From Bradyrhizobium cytisi (lineage in GTDB: Bacteria > Pseudomonadota > Alphaproteobacteria > Rhizobiales > Xanthobacteraceae), in NCBI RefSeq assembly GCF_008123515.1, contig NZ_VSSR01000071.1:1-64000 (forward strand): a stretch of 64,000 bases of DNA. The letters run 5' to 3'. Under the pieces are notes generated by a model. It was not told where the DNA came from and searched no databases. It saw only the letters and a program-made list of their open reading frames with translations. The position numbers were made by a program, and so were the translations under genes. Positions 25,382 through 34,126 of this stretch are shown piece by piece (within the stretch, counting starts at the first letter, position 1; each line of letters starts with the position of its first letter).

Positions 25382-26410
25382 TCAGCCCACGGGATGACGG
25401 TTGAAGGCCGAGTAGCGGCCGGTGACGTGATGCTCAAGCTGACGCTCGATGTCGGCGAGCAGGCTCGAGGCGCCGACGCGGAACAGATCCGGCTCGAGCC
25501 AATCGCGTCCCAACTCCTCCTTCATCAGGAACTGGTAGTTGAGCACGTCCTTCGCCGTCGAGATTCCGCCGGCCGGCTTGAAGCCGATCTTGAAGCCGGT
25601 GCGCTCCTCATAGACCCTGATCATGCGCAGCATCGCGAGCGTCACCGGCAACGTGGCATTGACGCCCTCCTTGCCGGTGGAGGTCTTGATGAAGTCGGCG
25701 CCCGCCATCATGCAGACCATCGACGCCTTGGCGACGTTGCGCAGCGTTTTGAGATCGCCCGTTGCCAGGATCGTCTTCAGATGCGCATCGCCGCAGGCGG
25801 CGCGGAAATCCCGGACCTCGGCGTAAAGAGCGCGCCAGTCTCCGGTCAGCACATGCTCACGCGTGATGACGATGTCGATCTCATGCGCCCCGTCCCTGAC
25901 GGACGCCTCGATCTCCTTGAGCTTCAGATCATGGGGCACGAGGCCAGCAGGGAATCCGGTCGAGACCGCAGCAACCGGAATGTCATACCCCTCGAGCGCT
26001 TCGACCGCGGTTGCGACGAAGCGGTGATAGACGCAGATCGCGCCCGTGTGCAGCCCGCGCCCGGCAAAGCCGAGTGCCTCGAGAAGGTCGCTTCGTATCG
26101 GCGCCCTCGCCTTGGCGCAGAGGCGCTTCACCCGCTCAGTCGTATCGTCGCCGTTGAGCGTCGTCAGGTCGATGCAGGTGATCGCCTTGAGCAACCATGC
26201 CGCCTGCGCGTCCTTCTTGACGGTGCGTCGGCCCGGCAGGCTGGCAACCCGGCGCTCGGCGGCGGACAGATTGATCCTGATCTCATCGACCCAGTCCATC
26301 TCGAGGGCGCGGCCGCTGTTGCGCGCGATCGGATGCGGACGATTGTGATCCCGCGCATGGGGCTGCGCCGGCACCGCGGATGGATTTGATATCAAGACGC
26401 CCTGCGCCAT
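25382..26410 (-). CDS. deoC: Deoxyribose-phosphate aldolase
   Basis: 342 residues from the ATG at 26408-26410; in-frame ATGs at 26491 and 26542 would add residues with no family resemblance. The core TIM barrel holds the Schiff-base lysine in GADFIKTSTGKEG and the proton-relay lysine in IGFKPAGGIST, both characteristic. It cleaves 2-deoxyribose-5-phosphate to acetaldehyde and glyceraldehyde-3-phosphate. It is first in the leftward sugar operon and divergent from the DeoR-family regulator. No good Shine-Dalgarno precedes 26410; a short upstream frame (26428-26478) has one instead. Confidence 0.93.
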   Translation of the reverse strand: MAQGVLISNPSAVPAQPHARDHNRPHPIARNSGRALEMDWVDEIRINLSAAERRVASLPGRRTVKKDAQAAWLLKAITCIDLTTLNGDDTTERVKRLCAKARAPIRSDLLEALGFAGRGLHTGAICVYHRFVATAVEALEGYDIPVAAVSTGFPAGLVPHDLKLKEIEASVRDGAHEIDIVITREHVLTGDWRALYAEVRDFRAACGDAHLKTILATGDLKTLRNVAKASMVCMMAGADFIKTSTGKEGVNATLPVTLAMLRMIRVYEERTGFKIGFKPAGGISTAKDVLNYQFLMKEELGRDWLEPDLFRVGASSLLADIERQLEHHVTGRYSAFNRHPVG

Positions 26411-26427
26411 CGGTACGCCGTGCGATG

Positions 26428-26478
26428 CTAGCGAATCGGCTGAAACGGCAGATAGACTGAATGTGCCGATTGCGACAT
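26428..26478 (-). CDS. Possible 16-residue leader peptide upstream of deoC
   Basis: A minus-strand ATG (complement of 26476-26478) sits 5 bp after GGGAGGA. It opens a 16-codon frame (MSQSAHSVYLPFQPIR) that ends at TAG 17 bases before the deoC ATG. The strong ribosome-binding site belongs to this frame and not to deoC, suggesting translational coupling or a leader. It could also be chance, or mark a true deoC start that I have mis-set. Confidence 0.3.
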   Translation of the reverse strand: MSQSAHSVYLPFQPIR

Positions 26479-26559
26479 GCGATCCTCCCATCCCTTGCCC
26501 GCTGGAGCTTCTGCTGCCTGCCATCGCGGACAGCGGCAACACCCTTCGGGCCAGATGTT

Positions 26560-26614
26560 ATTATTGTAACAAAATGGCGTTGCTAAACTCACATCATTGT
26601 AAGATCATTGTCAA
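26560..26614. promoter_or_regulatory. Candidate DeoR-family operator repeats
   Basis: Two adjacent 11-bp direct repeats, ATCATTGTAAG (26593-26603) and ATCATTGTCAA (26604-26614), with a third similar copy ATTATTGTAAC starting exactly 33 bp (three repeats) earlier at 26560. The region is AT-rich and lies between divergent deoC and the DeoR-type regulator. Repeats in one-helical-turn phase are usual for DeoR-family binding. A related TTGTTA pair precedes the CUT2 operon near 31388-31417. Confidence 0.55.
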
Positions 26615-26631
26615 CCGGATAAGCAAGCTCG

Positions 26632-27435
26632 GTGACGAAAATGACTGAAACGCCGACCGCACGCCCCAGCGAGACCCGCGTCCAGCGGCTGCAGCGGCTC
26701 CGCCGCGCCGTCGAGACGAGCGGCGCACTGCATCTGAAGGACGCCGCAGGACTGCTGAAGGTGTCGGAGATGACGGTCAGGCGCGACCTAGCCGGGCCCG
26801 AGGCGGTGCTCGCCCTGCTCGGCGGTTACGTCGTCAACGCGGCGTCGCCGACCGGGATCAAGTACACATTCGAGCAGGAAATCGACCAGCATACGCAGGA
26901 CAAGCTCCTCGCCTGCCGATCCGCAGCCGCCTCGATCAAGGAAGGTGATACCATCTTCATCGACTGCGGCACCACGATGCAGTCGCTCGCGGATTGCCTG
27001 CCCGAGGACATGCCTCTCTCGGTGATCTGCTATTCGCTGAACGTCGCCTCGATCGTCACCCACCGTGCAGCGACGCAGGTGATGTTGATGGGCGGGCTCT
27101 ACCATCCGTCGTCGCAGTCGTTCTCGTCAGATGACGGCCTGTCCTATCTGCGGCGGCTCGGGGTCAACAAGGCTTTCGTCTCGGCCGGCGGCCTGCACTG
27201 GACCCGCGGCGCCAGCTGCTCGAATTTCCACGAAGTCGCCATCAAGCAGGCCGTCATCGCGACCGCGATGGAGAGCATCCTCGTGGTCGACGCCAGCAAG
27301 CTCGGCAGCCTCAAGCCCGCGTTCTTCGCCGACGTCAGCTCGTTCTCGCGGATCATCGTCGGCGGCTCCGTGCCGGCAGACACGCGCAAGCACTTCCGCA
27401 GCCATCCGGTCGAATACGTCACCAGCGCAGCCTGA
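26632..27435 (+). CDS. DeoR-family transcriptional regulator
   Basis: 267 residues from GTG (an ATG follows three codons later). The N-terminal helix-turn-helix covers about residues 15-60 (LRRAVETSGALHLKDAAGLLKVSEMTVRRDL), then the DeoR sugar-phosphate sensor domain with IKEGDTIFIDCGTTMQSLA and the C-terminal VVDASKLGSLKPAFFADVS. These proteins repress sugar operons and respond to phosphorylated sugars such as deoxyribose-5-phosphate. It is divergent from deoC and convergent with the CUT2 operon, so it likely controls both. One or two residues of the recognition region (DLAGPEAVLALLGGYVV) differ from the common RRDLxxLE form. Confidence 0.92.
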   Translation: MTKMTETPTARPSETRVQRLQRLRRAVETSGALHLKDAAGLLKVSEMTVRRDLAGPEAVLALLGGYVVNAASPTGIKYTFEQEIDQHTQDKLLACRSAAASIKEGDTIFIDCGTTMQSLADCLPEDMPLSVICYSLNVASIVTHRAATQVMLMGGLYHPSSQSFSSDDGLSYLRRLGVNKAFVSAGGLHWTRGASCSNFHEVAIKQAVIATAMESILVVDASKLGSLKPAFFADVSSFSRIIVGGSVPADTRKHFRSHPVEYVTSAA

Positions 27436-27474
27436 TCCGGGCGTGAGCTGGTTCGCCAGGATGAGGTCCGCCGA

Positions 27475-27506
27475 ACAATGCGTGGTCCAGCGGGACCACG
27501 CATTGT
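27475..27506. terminator. Bidirectional terminator hairpin
   Basis: A perfect 14-bp stem (27475-27488 with 27493-27506) closed by a four-base loop, between the convergent DeoR-type gene (stop 27435) and the solute-binding gene (stop 27516). No strong T-run on either side, but stem length and location support termination in both directions. Confidence 0.75.
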
Positions 27507-27515
27507 ATGACAGGC

Positions 27516-28670
27516 TCAGTTGCAGGCAGGCTTCGCCTTGTTGCAGGCATCCGCCAGCTCGGCCGGCGGATCTTTCTTGAACACGGTCTTGTAGGACTCC
27601 AGCACATTCGACTGCGTCACCGGCAGCGACTGCACACCGATCCAGCCAGGCGTTTCCTTACCCAGCAGCGCGTTCATCATCGCCATCGCCTCGGCGACAC
27701 CCTGGTCGTAGGGACGCTGAGAGCCGGTCGCCTTCAGCGGCCCGCCCTTGGCGATCTCGATGGCCGATTGCAGGCCGAGGTCGACCGTCGTCATGGGAAT
27801 GTCGATGCCCTGGGCCCGCATCGAGCTCAACGTGTCGAGCGCCGGTTGATCCCACACCGCGTACAGTCCTTTGACGTCGGGATTGCCGGTCAGGAAGTCG
27901 CCGGCGATCTGCGAGACCTTCGGCGGATCGGTGAAATCGACCTGCTTCATCTTGATGTCGGGCCGGTTTGCTTTCATCCACTCCCGCACGCCCTTGGTGC
28001 GCTCGTTGGTGCTGAAATAATCGACGCCGAAATTGACGAGACCGATGGTGCCGCTCTGCGCCACGCAGGACGCCAGGATCTGTGCCGCGATCTGGCCGTT
28101 GCCCTGGCTATCGGCCGAGACCATCGTCGCATATTCCTCGGGATGCTTCAGGCCGGTCGGGATGCTGTCCATCAGCACGAGCTTGATGCCGGCTTTGGCG
28201 ATCTTCTTGTAGGTCGGCGCGGTCGCGGTGAAATCGACCGGGATCGAAATGATGCCGTCAGGATGCTGCTGTATGGTGTTCTCGATATCAGCGATCTGCT
28301 TGTCCACCTGATATTCGGCGGATGCGACACCCGTCACCGTCACGCCGTACTTCTTCAGCGTATCGGTGATGCCCTGGATCTGCAGCTGCGACCAGTCGAG
28401 GTTGACCGTCTGCATGGAGATGCCGACCTTGAAGTGCTTCTCCTTGACCTTGGCGGCGTCGGCCTCCGACAGCGCAAGCACCTCGGGGGAAGCCGCCTTC
28501 TCGCCATGGGGGCCCTGGCCGACGATCGATTTCGGCCCGAGCGTTGCGAGATCGACGCCCTTGACGCAGGTCGCGGGCACTTCGGCGCGGGCCGAGGGGA
28601 CAATCGAGACGGCTGCCGCAGCGGCCATCAACACAGTCAAAGGCAAGGTCTGTCGCAAGATTGGTTTCAT
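27516..28670 (-). CDS. Sugar ABC transporter solute-binding protein (RbsB/CUT2 type)
   Basis: 384 residues from the ATG preceded by GGAGGAAAC; further upstream codons are not needed. It has a signal peptide (residues 1-30, MKPILRQTLPLTVLMAAAAA to SARA). The mature protein is a periplasmic-binding-protein-I fold, with FKVGISMQTVNLDWSQLQIQ and YAVWDQPALDTLSSM typical of the RbsB group. It is the last gene of the CUT2 importer operon, 104 bp after the permease. Likely ligand is a monosaccharide handled by the deoC operon, though this is only contextual. Confidence 0.92.
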   Translation of the reverse strand: MKPILRQTLPLTVLMAAAAAVSIVPSARAEVPATCVKGVDLATLGPKSIVGQGPHGEKAASPEVLALSEADAAKVKEKHFKVGISMQTVNLDWSQLQIQGITDTLKKYGVTVTGVASAEYQVDKQIADIENTIQQHPDGIISIPVDFTATAPTYKKIAKAGIKLVLMDSIPTGLKHPEEYATMVSADSQGNGQIAAQILASCVAQSGTIGLVNFGVDYFSTNERTKGVREWMKANRPDIKMKQVDFTDPPKVSQIAGDFLTGNPDVKGLYAVWDQPALDTLSSMRAQGIDIPMTTVDLGLQSAIEIAKGGPLKATGSQRPYDQGVAEAMAMMNALLGKETPGWIGVQSLPVTQSNVLESYKTVFKKDPPAELADACNKAKPACN

Positions 28671-28774
28671 TGTTTCCTCCATTTTTGGTCGCCGATTCAC
28701 CAGAGGGCCAGCGACCTTGCCCCTACCCACGCAGCGCGATGAACTTGTGGCTCATGCGCCGCGCCTGACTTCGA

Positions 28775-29767
28775 CTAGCGTTTCGTGAAAGCAACCGCGG
28801 CCACGATGATCGCGCCCTTGATCACGAGCTGCATCGGCGAGCTCACGCCGAGCAGAACAAGGCCGTTGTTGAGCGTGCCAATGATCAAGCTGCCGAACAG
28901 CGTTCCCAGGATGTAGCCGCGCCCGCCGAACAGGCTGCAGCCCCCGAGGATCACCGCGGCGATGACGTCGAGCTCCATGCCCTGCACGACATCTGGCCGC
29001 GCGGCGTGTGAACGCGCCGACAGCACCAGCGCCGCTAATCCGGCCAGCGTGCCGGTCAGGACAAAGGCCGAAGTCGTGATCCGTTTGGTGTTGATGCCGG
29101 AATAGAGCGCCGCGGTCGGATTGCCGCCGACCGCATAGATGCGCCGGCCGAACACGTTGTAGTGCAGCAGCAGGATGCCGATGATCATCGCCGCCAACGT
29201 CCAGGCGATCGGAACCGGTATGCCGAGGAACGTACCTTCCCCAAAGATCGCAAAATAAGTCTCGTTGGTGATGATCACCGGCTTGGTGTTGGTCACCATC
29301 ATCGCCAGTCCCCGCGCCATGCTCAGCGAGCCCAGCGTCACCAGGAACGACGGGATCGATAGCTGCGTGGTCAGGATGCCATTGAGCAGCCCGACCAGCG
29401 CACCGGTGCCGAGCCCGGCCACGGCGCCCACGATCCAGCTGTTGTTGATCTGGCTCATCGCGAGAGCGGCCGCCATGCCTGATAGCGCCAATGTCGAGGC
29501 AACCGACAGATCGATCTGGCGCGCGATGATAATGAAGGTCATGCCGACCGCGATGATCGACACCAGCGTGGTCTGGCGCCCGATATTCAGGAAATTGTCG
29601 ACCGAGAGGAACCAGGGCGAGGACAGGCTGAACACGACCAGCAGGATCACGAAGGCGATGTACAGCATGTACGGCCGCTCGCCCCGCAGCAGATTCTGGA
29701 GAATCTTGCGGCGGCGATCGGATCGGGTCGACGAGGCGACCACGTTGGGAGCAGTCAGTTCTGTCAT
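28775..29767 (-). CDS. Sugar ABC transporter permease (RbsC/CUT2 type)
   Basis: 330 residues with 8-10 hydrophobic segments. Typical CUT2 permease sequences include GMTFIIIARQIDLSVASTLALSG and VIAAVILGGCSLFGGRGYILGT. It forms a homodimeric channel driven by the ATPase encoded just upstream. Its ATG overlaps the ATPase stop (ATGA), so they are translationally coupled. A basic N-terminal tail (SDRRRKILQN) is cytoplasmic. Confidence 0.93.
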   Translation of the reverse strand: MTELTAPNVVASSTRSDRRRKILQNLLRGERPYMLYIAFVILLVVFSLSSPWFLSVDNFLNIGRQTTLVSIIAVGMTFIIIARQIDLSVASTLALSGMAAALAMSQINNSWIVGAVAGLGTGALVGLLNGILTTQLSIPSFLVTLGSLSMARGLAMMVTNTKPVIITNETYFAIFGEGTFLGIPVPIAWTLAAMIIGILLLHYNVFGRRIYAVGGNPTAALYSGINTKRITTSAFVLTGTLAGLAALVLSARSHAARPDVVQGMELDVIAAVILGGCSLFGGRGYILGTLFGSLIIGTLNNGLVLLGVSSPMQLVIKGAIIVAAVAFTKR

Positions 29768-31338
29768 GCGGGAAGCTCTTGCAAGTGGCCTGGCCCGGAG
29801 GCCTGGTAGATCTGGAGGAGATGATGCAGCTCTTCGGCATCATCGATCTCGCCGCGCGAAAGCGTACGAGCCACATGCCCGTTGACGATCACGGAGATGC
29901 GGTCGCAGAGCTCGATCAACTCGACGAGATCGGACGAGACGACCAGGACCCCGCTGCCGTCGCGGACGGCATTCCGGATCACGGCATAGATCTCCTCGCG
30001 TGCGCCCACGTCGACGCCGACCGTCGGTTCGTCCAGGAGCAGCACGCGCGGCCGCGGATCATTCCATTTTCCGAACACGACCTTTTGCTGGTTGCCGCCG
30101 GAGAGTGTCCTGACCAGGCTGAACGCGCCCGGCGCTTTCACCGAAAGCCTGGCGACCGCGGTTTCGGCCCGCCTGGCAGCGGCGCGTTGCTGCATCCAGC
30201 CCCAGCGCGAGAAATGGGAAATCCGCGGCAAAGTGACATTTCGTTCGATCGAATGGTCCAGGACCAGACCCTGCACGTGCCGGTCTTCCGGCACCAGCGC
30301 GATGCCCTGCTCTATCGCATCGGCAGGTCCTCCCGGCAGCCATCGCCGGCCCTCGATCTCGATTGCGCCGCTCTCGAGCGGCCGGAGGCCGAACACTGTC
30401 TCCAGAATCTCCGTGCGTCCGCTGCCGATCAATCCGGCGAGGCCGTGGATCTCGCCCTTCAGCACGGACAGATCGACAGCGCGAAGCCGGTCGTTAGACA
30501 CATCCGACAGCGACAAGACCGGCAACGGATCCAATTCACGCTTCGCGGCGGGTTCGGTGCGCGGGCCAGTGGGTGTCGATCGATCGGCTCCGACGATCGC
30601 GTTCACCAGCCGCTTCATGTCGGTCTCGGCGGTGACGAACGTGCCGGCGTTAGCGCCATCGCGGAGCACAGTCACGCGCTGCGAGATCTCGAAGACCTCG
30701 TTGAGCCGATGGGTCACATAGATCACGCCGACTCCACGACGCGTTGCCTTCCCGATCGCATCGAACAGGATCCGGACCTCATCCGATGTCAGCGAAGAGG
30801 TCGGCTCATCGAGGATCAGAAGCCGAACCTCGCCCATCAGGGCCTTGGCGATCTCCGTCATCTGGCGATAGGCGAAAGGCAGCGAGCCGACAGTCGCTCT
30901 CGTATCCAGGGGAATGCCGAGCTCGTTCAGGAACGCCTCGGCCCTGGCCATCAGCGCGCGCTGCCGGACGAAGCCGAAACGCGCACGCGGCTCACGGCCG
31001 AGCAACAGATTATCCGCGACACTCAAGGATTCGACGAGGCTGAGGTCCTGATAGACGACGGCGATCCCCGCCTCGCGCGACTTCGCCGGGCTGTCGAATT
31101 CCACCGGCCTGCCGGCGATCTCGATCGTGCCGCTGTCGAGGGCATGAACACCGCTGAGGATCTTGATCAGCGTGGATTTTCCCGCGCCATTCTCGCCCAG
31201 CAGCGCGTGCACTTCGCCGGCGCGAACCTCGAGGTTGACGTCGCGCAGCGCTCGCACGCCGCCAAAACGCTTGTTGATGGCACTGACCATCAAAAGCGAG
31301 GTCGACGTCCCTGGCTCTGCCGTACCCGAACCGGACAA
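29764..31338 (-). CDS. Sugar ABC transporter ATP-binding protein (RbsA/CUT2 type)
   Basis: About 524 residues with two ABC domains. The first has Walker A LLGENGAGKSTLIK and Walker B LLILDEPTSSLT. The second has the degenerate Walker A-like LAGLIGSGRTEILE, signature LSGGNQQKV and Walker B VLLLDEPTVGVD, the normal asymmetry for RbsA. I place the start at TTG (31338), following GGGAGGAAGG. An ATG at 31389 gives 541 residues but has no ribosome-binding site and lies in the candidate operator; ATG 31290 is another option. First gene of the CUT2 operon. Confidence 0.92.
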   Translation of the reverse strand: MSGSGTAEPGTSTSLLMVSAINKRFGGVRALRDVNLEVRAGEVHALLGENGAGKSTLIKILSGVHALDSGTIEIAGRPVEFDSPAKSREAGIAVVYQDLSLVESLSVADNLLLGREPRARFGFVRQRALMARAEAFLNELGIPLDTRATVGSLPFAYRQMTEIAKALMGEVRLLILDEPTSSLTSDEVRILFDAIGKATRRGVGVIYVTHRLNEVFEISQRVTVLRDGANAGTFVTAETDMKRLVNAIVGADRSTPTGPRTEPAAKRELDPLPVLSLSDVSNDRLRAVDLSVLKGEIHGLAGLIGSGRTEILETVFGLRPLESGAIEIEGRRWLPGGPADAIEQGIALVPEDRHVQGLVLDHSIERNVTLPRISHFSRWGWMQQRAAARRAETAVARLSVKAPGAFSLVRTLSGGNQQKVVFGKWNDPRPRVLLLDEPTVGVDVGAREEIYAVIRNAVRDGSGVLVVSSDLVELIELCDRISVIVNGHVARTLSRGEIDDAEELHHLLQIYQASGPGHLQELPA

Positions 31339-31387
31339 TTCCAAACCTTCCTCCCGTCGCCCTGCGAGATGCTGGTACGATGGTGAC

Positions 31388-31446
31388 ATATTGTTATTTT
31401 TACAACTTATCTTGTTATAATTCTATCACCTCGGGCTGCCTGTCAA
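31388..31446 (-). promoter_or_regulatory. CUT2 operon promoter region with TTGTTA repeats
   Basis: AT-rich stretch with ATTGTTA (31390-31396), an inverted partner ACAA (31402-31405) and a second TTGTTA (31412-31417). TTGACA (complement of 31441-31446) and TAGAAT (complement of 31420-31425) could form a promoter, though the 15-bp spacing is short. The TTGTNA core is shared with the repeats between deoC and the DeoR-type gene, suggesting a common regulator. Confidence 0.5.
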
Positions 31447-31715
31447 TGGCAGATCGCGTATTGAAGCCGACTGAATGACTGCCACCCCGATCGGGCTTCG
31501 GGCGGTGAGGAACGATTTGCGACGCACCATTCAAAATGAGACTGCCCGTTAAGCCGCGCATGGCTCCGACGCGTGCGCCGCATCCGAGTTCGGTTAGCCT
31601 CCACCTCAAGAACCGTTGGCCTTGCAAAACGTCGCACCGCGCGGCGGACGCGCGAGGATGCGGTGAAAAACAACGAGTGAAAAACAACGACAAGAACGCC
31701 CCAGGGAGGAGAGCA
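31447..31715. other. Intergenic region between divergent ABC operons
   Basis: No gene is supported here. The right end holds a perfect tandem duplication of GTGAAAAACAACGA (31663-31676 and 31677-31690), then AGGGAGGAGAGCA as the ribosome-binding site for the next gene. Open frames crossing this region on either strand have no family resemblance. Confidence 0.6.
31663..31690. repeat. Perfect 14-bp tandem duplication
   Basis: GTGAAAAACAACGA occurs twice head to tail, ending 25 bp before the ATG of the solute-binding protein gene. It lies in the probable untranslated leader or promoter, so it may be regulatory or a slippage product. Confidence 0.7.
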
Positions 31716-32966
31716 ATGTTGAAAGGCAGTCTAGGACTGATCGCGTTGAGCAGCCTGTTGTTGTCGGGCACCGCCTTCGCGCAGGAGAAGATCAAGGTCG
31801 GCGTCACCGCGACGCTCGAAGGCACCTATACCGTGCTCGGCGAGGACGGCATCCGCGGCTTCCAGACCGCGCTCAACGTGCTCGGCAAGAAGGTTGGCGA
31901 CAAGGAGCTCGAATTCGTCATCGCCTCGACTGACGCAACGCCGGACTCTGCGGTCCGTGCGGTGCGAAAGCTGATCGAGCAGGACAAGGTGCAGATCCTG
32001 CTGTCGCCGCTGTCAGGCGACGAGGGCATCGCGGTCAAGAATTTTGCAAAGACCCATCCCGAGCTGACCTTCATCAACGCGGCCTCCGGGGCCCAGGAAA
32101 CGACCTATGTCGATCCGGCCCCGAACTTCTTCCGCTACAATATGGACGGCGCGCAGTGGCAGGTGGGCCTCGGCAAATACGCCTATGACGAGAAGAAGTA
32201 TCGCAAGATCGCGACCGTCGGTGAGGACTATTCCTTCATCTATACCCAGGTGTTCGGCCTCGTGCTGGAGTTCTGCGGCGCCGGCGGACAGGTCACCAAC
32301 CGGCAATGGGTGCCGCTCGGCACCAAGGACTTTGCCTCGGTCATCGCCGCCCTGCCCGACGACGTCGATGCGATCTATCTCGGCCTCGGCGGCGCTGACG
32401 CCGTCAACTTCCTCAACCAGTACCAGCAGGCCGGCGGCAAGGCGCATCTAATGGGCGGGTCGATCATGATCGATCAGACCATCCTGTCGTCCAAGGGCAA
32501 TGCCAAGAACGCGCTGGTCGGCACGCTGGCCGCGAGCGGCCAGGCCGACACCTGGGAAGATCCGGGTTGGCAGAAGTTCGTGAAGGACTATCAGGACGCC
32601 TTCCCGCCAAACAAGCGCTTCCCGAGCCCGTCGCTGCTCGCCACCAACTATTACGGATCGACCATGGCGCTGGTCCTGGCGTTGCGTCAGGTCAATGGCG
32701 ATCTCAGCGACAACCAGTCCAAGTACAAGGCTGCACTGGCCAAGATCGAGCTCGATGCGCCCAACGGCAAGATCAAGCTCGACGCCAACCGCCAGGCGAT
32801 CGGCACCAACTTCGTCACCGAAGTCGTCGACGACGGCAAGGGCGCGCTGTTCTCGAAGGTCGTGAAGGTGATCCCGAACGTGAACCAGACGCTGGGCTAC
32901 GACCCCGCCGTGTTCGCCAAGATCGGTTTGCCAAGCCGTACGGTACCGGAATGTAAGAAGTACTGA
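31716..32966 (+). CDS. Branched-chain-type ABC transporter solute-binding protein (LivJ type)
   Basis: 416 residues from the ATG after AGGGAGGAGAGCA; longer frames upstream are not needed. It has a signal peptide (MLKGSLGLIALSSLLLSGTA then FAQ). The mature protein is a type-I periplasmic binding fold: KIKVGVTATLEGTYTVLGED, the PLSGDEGIAVKNFA region, and IYLGLGGADAVNFLNQYQQ. These importers carry amino acids, but in catabolic loci often aromatic or amide compounds. It opens the rightward region of importer, AraC regulator and enzymes; two Cys residues near the start and end of the mature protein might form a disulfide. Confidence 0.92.
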   Translation: MLKGSLGLIALSSLLLSGTAFAQEKIKVGVTATLEGTYTVLGEDGIRGFQTALNVLGKKVGDKELEFVIASTDATPDSAVRAVRKLIEQDKVQILLSPLSGDEGIAVKNFAKTHPELTFINAASGAQETTYVDPAPNFFRYNMDGAQWQVGLGKYAYDEKKYRKIATVGEDYSFIYTQVFGLVLEFCGAGGQVTNRQWVPLGTKDFASVIAALPDDVDAIYLGLGGADAVNFLNQYQQAGGKAHLMGGSIMIDQTILSSKGNAKNALVGTLAASGQADTWEDPGWQKFVKDYQDAFPPNKRFPSPSLLATNYYGSTMALVLALRQVNGDLSDNQSKYKAALAKIELDAPNGKIKLDANRQAIGTNFVTEVVDDGKGALFSKVVKVIPNVNQTLGYDPAVFAKIGLPSRTVPECKKY

Positions 32967-33097
32967 CGTAGTCTTATCAGCAACGCCATGACTGACCGGG
33001 GAGAGATTTGCAAAGTGCGCGATACGTGCGCCCTTGCATTCTCTCCTTGGTTGTTGAACGCTATCAAAAAAAGACGAGAGCTTCTGGGAGAGAAGGC

Positions 33098-33925
33098 ATG
33101 AGCCGGGCGCTCGCCGTCTTCCACGGCCGCTTTGGCCGGGCGACGGTCTATCAGTTGAACCGCCCTTTCAACATCCACGCACATCGCGAAGGTCATTTGA
33201 TCTTCCATGTCGGGGGGCGTCCCGCATGCATCGATGTCAACGATGGACGCTACGAGCTCACCGAAGGTTCCGTGGTCGCAGTCAATCCATGGGAGCCGCA
33301 TAATTTCCTGCCGTCCGATCTCGACGGCGGCGCCGTGTTCTTCGTGCTCTATGTCAATGCAGAGTGGTTCGCGCCCGACGCGCCGGGCGCCGACCGCCTG
33401 CGGTTTGGCCGCACCCAGCTCACGCGGTCGGTTGCGCTGGACAAGCATATCAGGCACGCAGCCGCCCTTGTGTGCGGCGCACCCTCGCTGAATAGCCTCG
33501 ATGGCGAGCTGAGAAGCCTGATCGACATCTGCTACGACGAAAGCTGGCAGCAGGCCGAGCTCACGCGGGATCCACGCGCGAGCGGCTCCGTCACCGATTT
33601 TCGCGTGCGCAAATGCATCAAGATGATGTCGGAGAGCCCCGGCGCCGAGATCGAGCTCGACACCATCGCGCGCGAATCCGGCCTGTCGCGCCCCCATTTC
33701 TACCGGCTGTTCCGCACCCAGACCGGCGTTACCCCTCACCTCTATCTCAACACGCTGATGATGGAGCAGGCGCTGGAGGCGCTGGTGGCGAGCGAAGCGC
33801 CGATCGCCGATATCGGCTTCGATCTCGGCTTCTCCTCGCAGAGCGGTTTCACCCGTTTCTTCGCCGCCAATGTCGGGATGGCGCCGACCGATTATCGCCG
33901 CGCGGCCAAGGTTTTGCGCGGCTGA
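33098..33925 (+). CDS. AraC-family transcriptional regulator
   Basis: 275 residues from the ATG after GGGAGAGAAGGC. An N-terminal cupin effector domain (HAHREGHLIFHVGG and VVAVNPWEPHNFLP) is followed by a two-helix-turn-helix AraC domain (about residues 175-272: LDTIARESGLSRPHFYRLFR and IADIGFDLGFSSQSGFTRFF). It is probably an activator of the surrounding operon. The effector pocket keeps His residues that in other members sense aromatic or sugar ligands. It lies between the solute-binding gene and the permease genes, all in the same direction, with 200 bp before livH. Confidence 0.92.
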   Translation: MSRALAVFHGRFGRATVYQLNRPFNIHAHREGHLIFHVGGRPACIDVNDGRYELTEGSVVAVNPWEPHNFLPSDLDGGAVFFVLYVNAEWFAPDAPGADRLRFGRTQLTRSVALDKHIRHAAALVCGAPSLNSLDGELRSLIDICYDESWQQAELTRDPRASGSVTDFRVRKCIKMMSESPGAEIELDTIARESGLSRPHFYRLFRTQTGVTPHLYLNTLMMEQALEALVASEAPIADIGFDLGFSSQSGFTRFFAANVGMAPTDYRRAAKVLRG

Positions 33926-34126
33926 CGAGCACGCGAAAAGATACTCACGATCAAACGCGCTCCCGTGCGTCCCACTAGGATATGCAGAACGCGATCCCGA
34001 CAAGAGGATCGCGGTCGATAGGGAGCGTACGTTCATGGCAGGGCTTGCGGCCGCCAACGGTCTGCGTGCGACCTCGCCTCGCTTGAAAGCAGAGGGCTGG
34101 AGGGACGTGACGACGGAGCGGCGATC

